Assembly (NCBI GenBank): GCA_045533895.1
Contig: JAZSIT010000189.1
Coordinates: forward strand, 1-7,236
Source: SFLA01 sp045533895
GTDB taxonomy: Bacteria; Bacillota; Clostridia; Oscillospirales; CAG-382
Length of the DNA stretch: 7,236 nt
Reading direction: 5' to 3'
Part shown: piece by piece, positions 1-5,311 of the stretch
Layout of the letters: every line of letters starts with the position of its first letter
How positions within the stretch are numbered: the stretch's first letter is position 1
Translations under genes and position numbers: made by a program
Notes under the pieces: model-generated
The model's input: the letters and a program-made list of their open reading frames with translations, nothing else
What the model was told of the DNA's origin: nothing
Databases searched by the model: none

Positions 1-665
1 CTCCTTGGCCCACAGAACGACATGGCTACGATCCGACTTATTGCCATAACTATCGGATATGTTATATAATCGGAATATTTTTTAACAAGCGCTCTTATTC
101 TGTACTCGCTTAAGTACTCACTGTACCTCTCCTCACCCTCGTCATCCTTAAGTGTTAAGGTAATTTCCGTTCCAAAGCCTGCCTTTTCCGCCTCCTCAAC
201 CGTATAGCCGGAAGCGCCCTCACTTTCCCAAAGATATGCGGTATCACTGCCATATGCACGGCTTAAAACACTGACGTGCTTGCACACCATAAAGGATGAA
301 TAAAAGCCTACACCAAACTGACCTATAATGTCAACCTCGCTCTGCTCATTATCCTTTTTAAAGTCAAAGGAGCCGCTTTTTGCAATGGTGCCGAGATTGT
401 TTTCCAGCTCATCCTTGGTCATACCACAACCGTTATCGCGAATTATAATTTGACCCTTTGCCTTGTTAAGCTCTATTTCAATCTTATAGTCGCTTCTGTT
501 CAAGGTAACTGTGTCATCGGTTAAGGAACGGTAATACAGCTTATCAATAGCGTCACTTGCGTTGGAGATTATCTCGCACAAAAATATTTCCTTATTTGTA
601 TAAATGGAGTTGATCATCATATCAAGGAGCTTTTGGCTCTCTGCTTTAAATTGCTTTTTTCTCAT
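1..665 (-). CDS. htpG: Molecular chaperone HtpG (Hsp90), N-terminal part, cut by window edge
   Basis: This is the cytosolic ATP-dependent Hsp90 chaperone. The visible 221 codons cover the GHKL ATPase domain out of a usual 600-650 residues. Landmarks in order: an N-terminal helix with NSIYTNKEIFLCEIISNASD (catalytic Glu and Mg-binding Asn near residues 31-35), the ATP-binding DNGCGM near residue 77, the lid GTIAKSGS near residue 92, and GQFGVGFYSSFMV near residue 115. The ATG at 665-663 is preceded by AGAGGT about 7 bases upstream, and the protein begins as HtpG normally does. Upstream lie a consensus promoter and a CIRCE operator, which point to heat-shock control. One oddity: after YITYPIVM the last 14 codons (roughly 1-45) do not resemble the family, while another frame there is open. 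This may be a frameshift, an assembly join or real divergence. Identity is certain; the distal end is not. Confidence 0.96.
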   Translation of the reverse strand, partial: MRKKQFKAESQKLLDMMINSIYTNKEIFLCEIISNASDAIDKLYYRSLTDDTVTLNRSDYKIEIELNKAKGQIIIRDNGCGMTKDELENNLGTIAKSGSFDFKKDNEQSEVDIIGQFGVGFYSSFMVCKHVSVLSRAYGSDTAYLWESEGASGYTVEEAEKAGFGTEITLTLKDDEGEERYSEYLSEYRIRALVKKYSDYITYPIVMAISRIVAMSFCGPR

Positions 666-687
666 AAAACTACCTCTTTCCACAATT

Positions 688-714
688 TTAGCACTCGCTT
701 ATCGAGACTGCTAA
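688..714 (-). promoter_or_regulatory. CIRCE operator (HrcA binding site) of htpG
   Basis: On the plus strand TTAGCACTC (688-696), nine bases, then GACTGCTAA (706-714). The known CIRCE consensus is TTAGCACTC-N9-GAGTGCTAA, so the spacing is exact and 17 of 18 arm bases match; position 708 is the only difference. It covers the predicted htpG transcription start just downstream of the -10 box, where HrcA represses. It lies 22 bases upstream of the start codon, within the 5' leader. Confidence 0.93.
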
Positions 715-718
715 AATA

Positions 719-746
719 ATTATATCACCAATTTCGGTTTTGTCAA
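719..746 (-). promoter_or_regulatory. Sigma-A promoter of htpG
   Basis: On the minus strand TTGACA (746-741), a 16-base spacer, then TATAAT (724-719). Both hexamers are perfect consensus. The predicted start near 712 falls inside the CIRCE element. The outer end of cassette A (765) lies only 18 bases upstream of the -35 box, so any upstream sequence of this promoter now belongs to the cassette. Confidence 0.9.
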
Positions 747-764
747 TACGCTTAACTAAAATTT

Positions 765-810
765 CACAAAAAAGCACCCAAGCTTTAGGCTGGTTCTCAT
801 AAGGATGTTT
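765..810 (+). repeat. Left terminal inverted repeat of cassette A
   Basis: There is an outer block CACAAAAAAGCAC at 765-777 and an inner block at 788-810 with the core GGTTCTCATAAGGATGTTT. The inner block is identical over 23 bases to 4636-4658 of cassette B. Both blocks have inverted partners at the other end of cassette A. Confidence 0.85.
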
Positions 811-814
811 ACTC

Positions 815-842
815 GTAGGGGCGATTCGTGAATCGCCCCTAC
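815..842. repeat. Perfect GC-rich palindromic repeat
   Basis: GTAGGGGCGATTC and its exact reverse complement flank a 2-base centre (13-bp arms). It interrupts cassette A between its left end and its promoter and is absent from that position in cassette B, which suggests a separate small repeat that inserted later. It resembles REP/BIME-like units I remember from many clostridial genomes. Confidence 0.85.
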
Positions 843-863
843 AAACAAATTTCGGAAAAGATA

Positions 864-892
864 TTGTATCCTCTGCCGATTTGCGATATAAT
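864..892 (+). promoter_or_regulatory. Cassette A promoter
   Basis: TTGTAT (864-869), a 17-base spacer, and TATAAT (887-892). The surrounding block (about 850-895, containing CTCTGCCGATTTG) is conserved in cassette B at the matching place, with the same spacer length. It is therefore probably the carried promoter of the cargo gene at 1114. Confidence 0.75.
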
Positions 893-904
893 GGGATTAG
901 CGAA

Positions 905-1030
905 AAGCCTCCCTTGTGTAAAGGGAGGTGGCAGCCGAAGGCTGACGGAGGGATTGTAATATGAAGAAATCAAGCAAAAACAATCCCTCAGTCGCTAACG
1001 CGACAGCTCCCTTTACACAAGGGAGCCTTG
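905..1030. repeat. Long imperfect inverted repeat (MITE-like) inserted in the cassette A leader
   Basis: The left arm (about 905-957) contains CTCCCTTGTGTAAAGGGAG and GACGGAGGGATTGT. The right arm (about 979-1030) is its imperfect reverse complement, about 50 bases per arm around an AT-rich centre. Each arm has its own small hairpin. It lies between the cassette promoter and the conserved leader, so it would be transcribed as a long hairpin ahead of the cargo gene. Cassette B has a different inverted repeat at the same place. Confidence 0.85.
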
Positions 1031-1044
1031 GGATATGTGCATCT

Positions 1045-1097
1045 TTAGGGGTATGGGCTTAGCCCTATGCCTTTGTAATACAAAGGCGAAACTGGCG
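1045..1097 (+). promoter_or_regulatory. Conserved hairpin leader of cassette A
   Basis: This block, from AGGGGTATGGGC to CGAAACTGGCG, recurs in cassette B at 4798-4848 with few differences. It contains a GGGC/GCCC hairpin (1055-1065) and a perfect palindrome CCTTTGTA-A-TACAAAGG (1070-1086). It ends 16 bases before the cargo start codon. It matches no riboswitch I recognise. It could be a 5' UTR control element or part of the cassette's mobility machinery. Confidence 0.55.
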
Positions 1098-1113
1098 ATA
1101 ACGGAGGTTACAT

Positions 1114-1617
1114 ATGTTTTCTATCAGTGTATCCAATCTTCATTGGATGGAAGGGGTAGATTCCATCGAGGATCTGTGTCTTCACGGAAATGCAAAAGCG
1201 ATCATAGGACATGAAGTTTTGGAATATGATAACGCAACAGTCAGTTCTACCGCATTGTATTTGCTGAAATCCTTGAAGGAAGATCATAAAATATATGAGA
1301 GTAATCAAATGCTTCCTTGTTGTGGCTTTTTTATGATAGCAAATGAAGAACTTTCAAAAGTTGATATTTGCGGTTGCCCTAACGGAGTTGATTGGTCGGT
1401 TTTGCACGAAAACGGCAATGTTGTTTTAGTTACAGAAGCAGGAGAAAGAACGGAAATATTATTTGATGAATATAAAACAACCGTCTTTGCATTTGCAGAC
1501 CAAGTAGAAGCATTTTATAATGCCGCTGCAGATAAAAAATTACCCGAAGATGAATTTGATCGAAACGGTTATATTGCCTTTTGGAACGAATGGAAGGCAA
1601 TACGTTACGGAATATGA
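1114..1617 (+). CDS. Hypothetical 167-aa protein, cargo of cassette A
   Basis: A soluble, acidic protein with no signal peptide or membrane segment; I cannot name its family. The ATG at 1114 has GGAGG (1103-1107) six bases upstream. Visible traits are paired cysteines at 69-70 (LPCCGFFM) and a CGC at 86-88, which could bind a metal or be incidental. After those comes a beta-rich middle (VDWSVLHENGNVVLVTEAGE), and the C-terminus has FAFADQVEAFY and a Trp-rich tail FWNEWKAIR. The C-terminal style recalls small hypothetical proteins of Firmicutes, some of which are immunity-like, but that is only an impression. It ends in TGA immediately followed by TAA and then a strong terminator. It is the only gene in its cassette, with its own promoter, so it should be expressed alone. 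Confidence 0.85.
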   Translation: MFSISVSNLHWMEGVDSIEDLCLHGNAKAIIGHEVLEYDNATVSSTALYLLKSLKEDHKIYESNQMLPCCGFFMIANEELSKVDICGCPNGVDWSVLHENGNVVLVTEAGERTEILFDEYKTTVFAFADQVEAFYNAAADKKLPEDEFDRNGYIAFWNEWKAIRYGI

Positions 1618-1622
1618 TAAAA

Positions 1623-1651
1623 CCCCAACAGATTTGTAAAATCTGTTGGGG
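1623..1651 (+). terminator. Terminator of cassette A cargo gene, probably bidirectional
   Basis: A 13-bp perfect stem CCCCAACAGATTT / AAATCTGTTGGGG with a 3-base loop, starting five bases after the stop codon. On the plus strand a moderately T-rich stretch follows (ATTATTTGTTT). On the minus strand TTTTAT follows, so it could also stop transcripts of the convergent gene at 1781-3667. Confidence 0.85.
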
Positions 1652-1687
1652 CAAATTATTTGTTTACTGCGTAGCAAAATATGTCTC

Positions 1688-1709
1688 GGACCGTCGAGGA
1701 CGCCGGTCC
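1688..1709. repeat. Small GC-rich hairpin repeat in the cassette A tail
   Basis: GGACCG (1688-1693) and CGGTCC (1704-1709) flank CGTC/GACG-rich sequence. It interrupts the tail that is continuous in cassette B (5283-5311). It is probably another short palindromic repeat insertion. Confidence 0.6.
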
Positions 1710-1727
1710 CTACTACAAGGAGGAATC

Positions 1728-1771
1728 AAACTTCCTTATGAGAACCTGCCTTTTAGAAGTGCGTTTTTGTG
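1728..1771 (-). repeat. Right terminal inverted repeat of cassette A
   Basis: The inner block AAACTTCCTTATGAGAACC (from 1728) and the outer block GTGCGTTTTTGTG (ending 1771) are the inverted counterparts of 788-810 and 765-777. The inner block plus the four bases before it is identical over 21 bases to the matching part of cassette B (from 5308). Confidence 0.85.
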
Positions 1772-1780
1772 TGTTTGTTC

Positions 1781-3667
1781 TTATTCAACAAAGGATTTTA
1801 TTACCTGAAGCTCGTCTATGAAGATCCAGCTTTGGTTGGTGGTAACGCATATTTTTACGTAACGTGCGGAAACAGAATCCGTATCGGTATAAACTACTCT
1901 TTCAACAAGAGTGTTAGCGCCCTGATTCTCGTCTGCAGGGAAGGTTTTGGAACCCGCCTTGGTGAAATTCTCGCCGTCGGAAGAAACGTATACCTCAATA
2001 CCGTTGGGAGCAAATATTCCTGCGCTTCCGCCGCCCATTGTGCCCACCTTAACGCCGTATATACCGTCCAAAACCTCACCGAGGTCTATGATAAACTCTA
2101 ATTTACCCAGATATCCTGCCCAGCTCTTGTCGCCGTATGTGGCAGTTCCGCGAACACCGTCTGTAAGGCAAACGCCGTCATCATCGGGATAATTATCCTC
2201 TGCAACCTTTACAGCCACGTAAGTCTTACCCTGAGCGATATTAACGCCGTTTCTGCTTACTACGTTTGCAGAAGTGGTTGCAACCTCGGTCAAATTGCCG
2301 TAAACGTCTTCTGCGTAGACAGAATATTCCACCTTGCCCTTGCCGTCAAGATAAGTATCGGTAAAGCTGAAGGTGACCTCGCTCTTACTGAACTGGGGCG
2401 TAAGGTCGATAGAAGCGATTATCTCGCCCGCTTTTTCGATATAAATGCGGCAGGCGGTATATGACGTATTGTCAAGGGTGCCGGATATCTCAACAGCGTT
2501 GCCGCTTTCATCGGCAACACTTTTTACCACAGGTGCGGGGAGGGCGGTTTCGGGAATAGTGCCGTTTTCGAAATAATACTTATATGCTTTATGGTATATT
2601 CCCTTGCCTATATCGGGATTTTGGTAATGTGAATATGCAAAGGTAACGTGTGCTTCAACGTACTTGGAGGCGATGTTCATTTGCTCCACAAAGCGGTTAA
2701 GGGGCGCGGTTGACCAGTTGCTCTGCTCAAAATCCTCGTTGTTTGCCCAGAAATGCAGTCCCTTTTCGGTATCGACTGCTTTTTTAAGCTCGCTGTAATA
2801 ATCGTCAAGCTGGTCTAATCTTATGTGACCTGCGCCGACAGAATCCTGACAGCAGAATATATCCCCTTCTCTGAACTCAACATTTGCAAAAATGTTTTTC
2901 CACATTTCGCCTGCTTCCTTGGCGTTTGAGTTGCCCGAGGAAACGAAGGGAGAAAGCATCATAGGCATGGTAGGGTCGATTTCATACAATCCGTCGCGGA
3001 AGGCGGAAAGAAGGTATGCGGCGTTATCAAGCTGAAGGTCATTTGCCTTCATATTATAATATTCGTGAACGAAATACCAGCCGTAAAAGGTTTCGGGATA
3101 TTTTTCCTTGAAGGCAGCGTGGAGCTGTTTTGCGCCCTCCAAGCCGAGATACGCCTGCCTTTCAAGCCACGCTTTATCGTTAACGCCCTTGGACCACCAG
3201 TCGTTATCGTTATTAAGACCGAGATAAACCTTCATATCCAGGCTTTCTGCAGCCTCAAGCAGTATTCCCACCAATTTCGCGCCGCTTCTGTCAAAGCCGG
3301 AGGAAATATCAGCATCATCAAAGGAGGAAGGGAAAAACTCTGCAGTCACCTTATCCCCCTCGGTGGCAAAGGACCACTGAAGTATGATAATATCAATACC
3401 CACCTCGCGCATATAGCCAAGGTGCTGTTTCATACGCTCAACGCTGTAGCCTGCAAAGGTACCGGGCTGCATAAAGGAGCCGCACACAGCAGGATACCCT
3501 TCGGGTAAAGCAGGGTAAACTAATATATCGGGGCTTGAAGTTTCCGTTTCGGACTGGATGCCTGAAGTATCAGGCGCACTGCTTTCCGCAGGAGTGGTGT
3601 CACATCCCGCAAAAAAGCAGGAAAATACCATTAAAAGCGCAAGTGTTATTAAGGTGACCTTTTTCAT
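1781..3667 (-). CDS. Secreted lipoprotein with DUF4434-like TIM-barrel, Fn3-like and discoidin-like domains
   Basis: A probable surface-anchored carbohydrate-active or carbohydrate-binding protein of 628 aa. Residues 1-22 form a lipoprotein signal with lipobox FAGC (Cys22), followed by a Ser/Thr/Glu-rich linker to about 50. Residues 60-370 look like the DUF4434 glycosidase-like barrel: CGSFMQPGTF, MREVGIDIIILQWSF (about 86-100), KVYLGLNNDNDWW, GWYFVHEYYN (196-205, a candidate catalytic acid) and HFWANNEDFEQSNW. Residues 378-466 are Fn3-like and contain EDVYGN. Residues 475-625 resemble an F5/8-type C (discoidin) module ending RYVKICVTT...FIDELQVI. The start is supported by GGGGG six bases upstream and a consensus promoter. 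The substrate cannot be read from the sequence. Its stop lies nine bases from the right end of cassette A. Confidence 0.85.
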   Translation of the reverse strand: MKKVTLITLALLMVFSCFFAGCDTTPAESSAPDTSGIQSETETSSPDILVYPALPEGYPAVCGSFMQPGTFAGYSVERMKQHLGYMREVGIDIIILQWSFATEGDKVTAEFFPSSFDDADISSGFDRSGAKLVGILLEAAESLDMKVYLGLNNDNDWWSKGVNDKAWLERQAYLGLEGAKQLHAAFKEKYPETFYGWYFVHEYYNMKANDLQLDNAAYLLSAFRDGLYEIDPTMPMMLSPFVSSGNSNAKEAGEMWKNIFANVEFREGDIFCCQDSVGAGHIRLDQLDDYYSELKKAVDTEKGLHFWANNEDFEQSNWSTAPLNRFVEQMNIASKYVEAHVTFAYSHYQNPDIGKGIYHKAYKYYFENGTIPETALPAPVVKSVADESGNAVEISGTLDNTSYTACRIYIEKAGEIIASIDLTPQFSKSEVTFSFTDTYLDGKGKVEYSVYAEDVYGNLTEVATTSANVVSRNGVNIAQGKTYVAVKVAEDNYPDDDGVCLTDGVRGTATYGDKSWAGYLGKLEFIIDLGEVLDGIYGVKVGTMGGGSAGIFAPNGIEVYVSSDGENFTKAGSKTFPADENQGANTLVERVVYTDTDSVSARYVKICVTTNQSWIFIDELQVIKSFVE

Positions 3668-3696
3668 ATATATCCCCCTTTTGATTTTGTATTTAT

Positions 3697-3725
3697 ATTT
3701 TAATATATAAATCCGTCTTTGTCAA
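3697..3725 (-). promoter_or_regulatory. Promoter of the DUF4434-like lipoprotein gene
   Basis: On the minus strand TTGACA (3725-3720), a 17-base spacer, and TAAAAT (3702-3697), 30 bases upstream of the start codon. The ribosome site GGGGG is at 3678-3674. Confidence 0.75.
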
Positions 3726-3805
3726 CAGTGGGGTGTGCTTTGGAGAGAAAGGAGCGGCTTTAATAATACACAAAAATATCTACCGTATTTCAGCGTTTTA
3801 TACAA

Positions 3806-3834
3806 TTGCAAGGCATAAAAAACTGTGATAACAT
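3806..3834 (+). promoter_or_regulatory. Candidate promoter for the 211-aa lipoprotein gene
   Basis: TTGCAA (3806-3811), a 17-base spacer, and TAACAT (3829-3834). The match is moderate. The implied leader of about 115 bases contains an inverted repeat GTTTCATT (3894-3901) / AATGAAAC (3930-3937). Otherwise 3730-3958 shows no convincing gene. Confidence 0.45.
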
Positions 3835-3958
3835 ATATATGAGGCAATGGAAGTATTTACCAAATATTATTACGAAAGGCGGCGGTTTCCCTGGTTTCAT
3901 TTTTCTTTACGAATACAAACACGAAAAATAATGAAACACACGATTGAAAGGATACATT

Positions 3959-4594
3959 ATGAAAAAAACAATTTCTATTTTACTTTGTTTCATTTTTATA
4001 GTTTTGGCGTTATCAAGCTGTGAGAAAGCCGAAGAAAACAAGCAAGAAACAAATAGTGAAAGCTCATATAAACCTAATACCGAAACATCTGAAGTTATTT
4101 CCGAAGTTTCGGATTGGACTTTGGAAAATGATTGGGATTTTTTGACAGACGCACCTGTTCATAACACAAATATTGTGCTTGCTATTATTGATACCCCGTC
4201 ATATAACAGTTTCTATGAAAAGAGCATGTACAATTTATTCAAGCATGACACAGGTGATACCACATTTCTTTATCATACCGAAATAAGGGTTTATAAATAT
4301 ACCGACGGAACAATATCAGAGAATAATGCGCTGACCGAAGAAGAGCACGTTTATTTTGAAGAATGGTTAAAGGCCGGTAATATCCCTTTAACAAGAATGT
4401 TATCTGATACAGATGGAATAATAGCATACCACGGAAACTTATCATACGAAGATAGCCAAATTTTAATAGAAGAAGCAAAAAAGAAGGGTTATCATATTTA
4501 TTTTGCCGTAGCAGAAGATCACTCCGAATGCTTATCTGATGGCGAAACTGTCACCCACGAAGATTGCATCTTTACATCAATTGATTTACCATAA
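3959..4594 (+). CDS. Hypothetical lipoprotein, 211 aa
   Basis: I do not recognise the family. Residues 1-20 are a lipoprotein signal with lipobox LSSC (Cys21), followed by a Glu/Ser/Asn-rich linker to about 50 and then a mixed alpha/beta domain of about 155 residues. I see no catalytic motif. Notable segments are NIVLAIIDTPSYNSFYEK, LTEEEHVYFEEWLKAGNIP and a final HEDCIFTSIDLP. Two cysteines in the mature domain could pair. The ATG at 3959 is chosen over the upstream in-frame TTG at 3944 because AAAGGA lies six bases before it and the signal peptide then starts MKK. The protein is probably anchored to the outer face of the membrane. No terminator of its own is visible before cassette B begins 22 bases after the stop. 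Confidence 0.85.
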   Translation: MKKTISILLCFIFIVLALSSCEKAEENKQETNSESSYKPNTETSEVISEVSDWTLENDWDFLTDAPVHNTNIVLAIIDTPSYNSFYEKSMYNLFKHDTGDTTFLYHTEIRVYKYTDGTISENNALTEEEHVYFEEWLKAGNIPLTRMLSDTDGIIAYHGNLSYEDSQILIEEAKKKGYHIYFAVAEDHSECLSDGETVTHEDCIFTSIDLP

Positions 4595-4616
4595 GTTATG
4601 ATAAGTTGAATAAAAT

Positions 4617-4658
4617 CATAAAAAGCGCACCGTTAGGCTGGTTCTCATAAGGATGTTT
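4617..4658 (+). repeat. Left terminal inverted repeat of cassette B
   Basis: Outer block at 4617-4629 and inner block at 4636-4658. The inner block is identical to 788-810 of cassette A; the outer block differs from cassette A mainly at the third base (T instead of C) and in the run of A. Confidence 0.85.
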
Positions 4659-4677
4659 GCATATTTCGGCAGGGATG

Positions 4678-4706
4678 TTGTTTTCTCTGCCGATTTGTGT
4701 TATAAT
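4678..4706 (+). promoter_or_regulatory. Cassette B promoter with flanking dyad
   Basis: TTGTTT (4678-4683), a 17-base spacer, and TATAAT (4701-4706), aligned with 864-892 of cassette A. A perfect dyad TCGGCAG (4666-4672) / CTGCCGA (4687-4693) surrounds the -35 box; in cassette A only its inner-right half is intact. It may be an operator or a relic. Confidence 0.75.
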
Positions 4707-4717
4707 AGGGTTACATC

Positions 4718-4792
4718 GTAGGGTGGGGGCTTGCTCCCACCGCGACGAAAGGTTTACACCAATGAGGCGGCGGGAGTAACCCCCCGCCCTAC
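4718..4792. repeat. Imperfect inverted repeat inserted in the cassette B leader
   Basis: The arms at 4718-4744 (GTAGGGTGGGGGCTTGCTCC at the start) and 4766-4792 are imperfect reverse complements of 27 bases. They flank about 21 bases. It sits between promoter and leader, at the same place as the unrelated repeat 905-1030 in cassette A. It is again of the GTAGGG...CCCTAC palindromic type. Confidence 0.8.
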
Positions 4793-4797
4793 AAAAA

Positions 4798-4848
4798 TAA
4801 GGGGTATGGGCTTTGCCCTACACCTGTAATACAAAGGCGAAACTGGCG
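4798..4848 (+). promoter_or_regulatory. Conserved hairpin leader of cassette B
   Basis: Homologous to 1045-1097. The GGGC/GCCC hairpin is kept (loop TTT instead of TTA), but the CCTTTGTA palindrome has lost part of its left arm. It ends 50 bases before the cargo start codon, further than the 16 bases in cassette A. Confidence 0.55.
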
Positions 4849-4898
4849 CGATAAAACCTGTTTGTTGATGGTAATTTTATAGTAAAGGAGAATCTATT

Positions 4899-5249
4899 GT
4901 GTATTTGGGATATTTAATTATTGCTTTGATATTCTTTTTCACTATCAAAGGCATTATACAAAGCATTAAATCAAAAAAAACGTTTGATTTGTTAGTATGT
5001 TTGCTGTTTATCCCATTCCAATTTTTCTTCTTTATAACGCTTTTATTTGGGGGAAGTGCATTCAATGATGCAGAAACTGAGTATGAATTATATCAAGCGG
5101 GTCATTATTATTTAGTATCCCACGGACAATGGACAGAGGTTTCGCATGGAAAGTACGTTGTCGCTTTGGTTTCCGAAATTGTTGGGATTTCAACCTTTAT
5201 AATTGCTTTTGTTATGAATTTGATTCGCGTCTTATCAAAAAATGAATAA
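4899..5249 (+). CDS. Small hypothetical membrane protein, 116 aa, cargo of cassette B
   Basis: Family not named. Three predicted membrane segments lie at about residues 3-20, 30-52 and 86-109. The short basic loop KSKK after the first and the basic end favour loop 21-29 being cytoplasmic. The segment between the second and third helices (53-85) is then extracytoplasmic and carries ETEYELYQAGHYYLVSHG, an aromatic- and His-rich stretch that I believe recurs in other small clostridial membrane proteins. The start is GTG at 4899 with AAGGAG (4885-4890) eight bases upstream; no ATG in this frame gives the first helix. It is the only gene in its cassette, with its own promoter and terminator. The role is unknown. 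Confidence 0.82.
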   Translation: MYLGYLIIALIFFFTIKGIIQSIKSKKTFDLLVCLLFIPFQFFFFITLLFGGSAFNDAETEYELYQAGHYYLVSHGQWTEVSHGKYVVALVSEIVGISTFIIAFVMNLIRVLSKNE

Positions 5250-5253
5250 TATG

Positions 5254-5280
5254 AACGCCGACAAAGAATCTGTCGGCGTT
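5254..5280 (+). terminator. Terminator of cassette B cargo gene
   Basis: A 10-bp stem AACGCCGACA / TGTCGGCGTT with a 7-base loop, followed by TATATTTGTTT. The stem sequence is unrelated to the terminator of cassette A, although the position is the same. Confidence 0.85.
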
Positions 5281-5311
5281 TATATTTGTTTACAGCAAAG
5301 CAAATACAATC

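Larger units (their letters stand above)
765..1771 (+). mobile_element. Cassette A: inverted-repeat-bounded single-gene element
   Basis: A 1.0-kb unit with imperfect inverted repeats at both ends. Outer ends are 765-778 and 1758-1771 (12 of 14 bases match as inverted repeats). Inner repeats are 788-810 and 1728-1750 (21 of 23 match). In order it holds a palindromic repeat, a promoter, a long inverted-repeat insertion, a hairpin leader, the 167-aa gene, a terminator, a shared tail and another small hairpin. The ends, promoter, leader and tail recur in the same order at 4617-5353 around an unrelated gene. No transposase is encoded and I see no clear target-site duplication. It lies between htpG and the DUF4434-like lipoprotein gene, ending nine bases from the latter's stop codon. 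Calling it mobile is inference from structure; the shared layout is directly visible. Confidence 0.7.

Noticed and set aside
815..1030. A CRISPR array
   Set aside because: The repeats here are palindromic, of different families and without regular spacers; no cas gene is present.
961..1062. A 33-codon frame MKKSSKNNPSVANATAPF... with GGAGGG upstream
   Set aside because: It lies within the right arm of the inverted repeat 905-1030 and the leader. Its peptide is a translation of repeat sequence, so it is unlikely to be a gene.
3065..3508. A 147-codon plus-strand open frame
   Set aside because: It is antisense to the well-supported DUF4434-like lipoprotein and shows no domain or ribosome site. 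It is a shadow frame.
3839..3931. A 30-codon frame MRQWKYLPNIITKGGG... upstream of the lipoprotein gene
   Set aside because: It starts at the predicted transcription start, has no ribosome binding site and is very short. There is not enough support.
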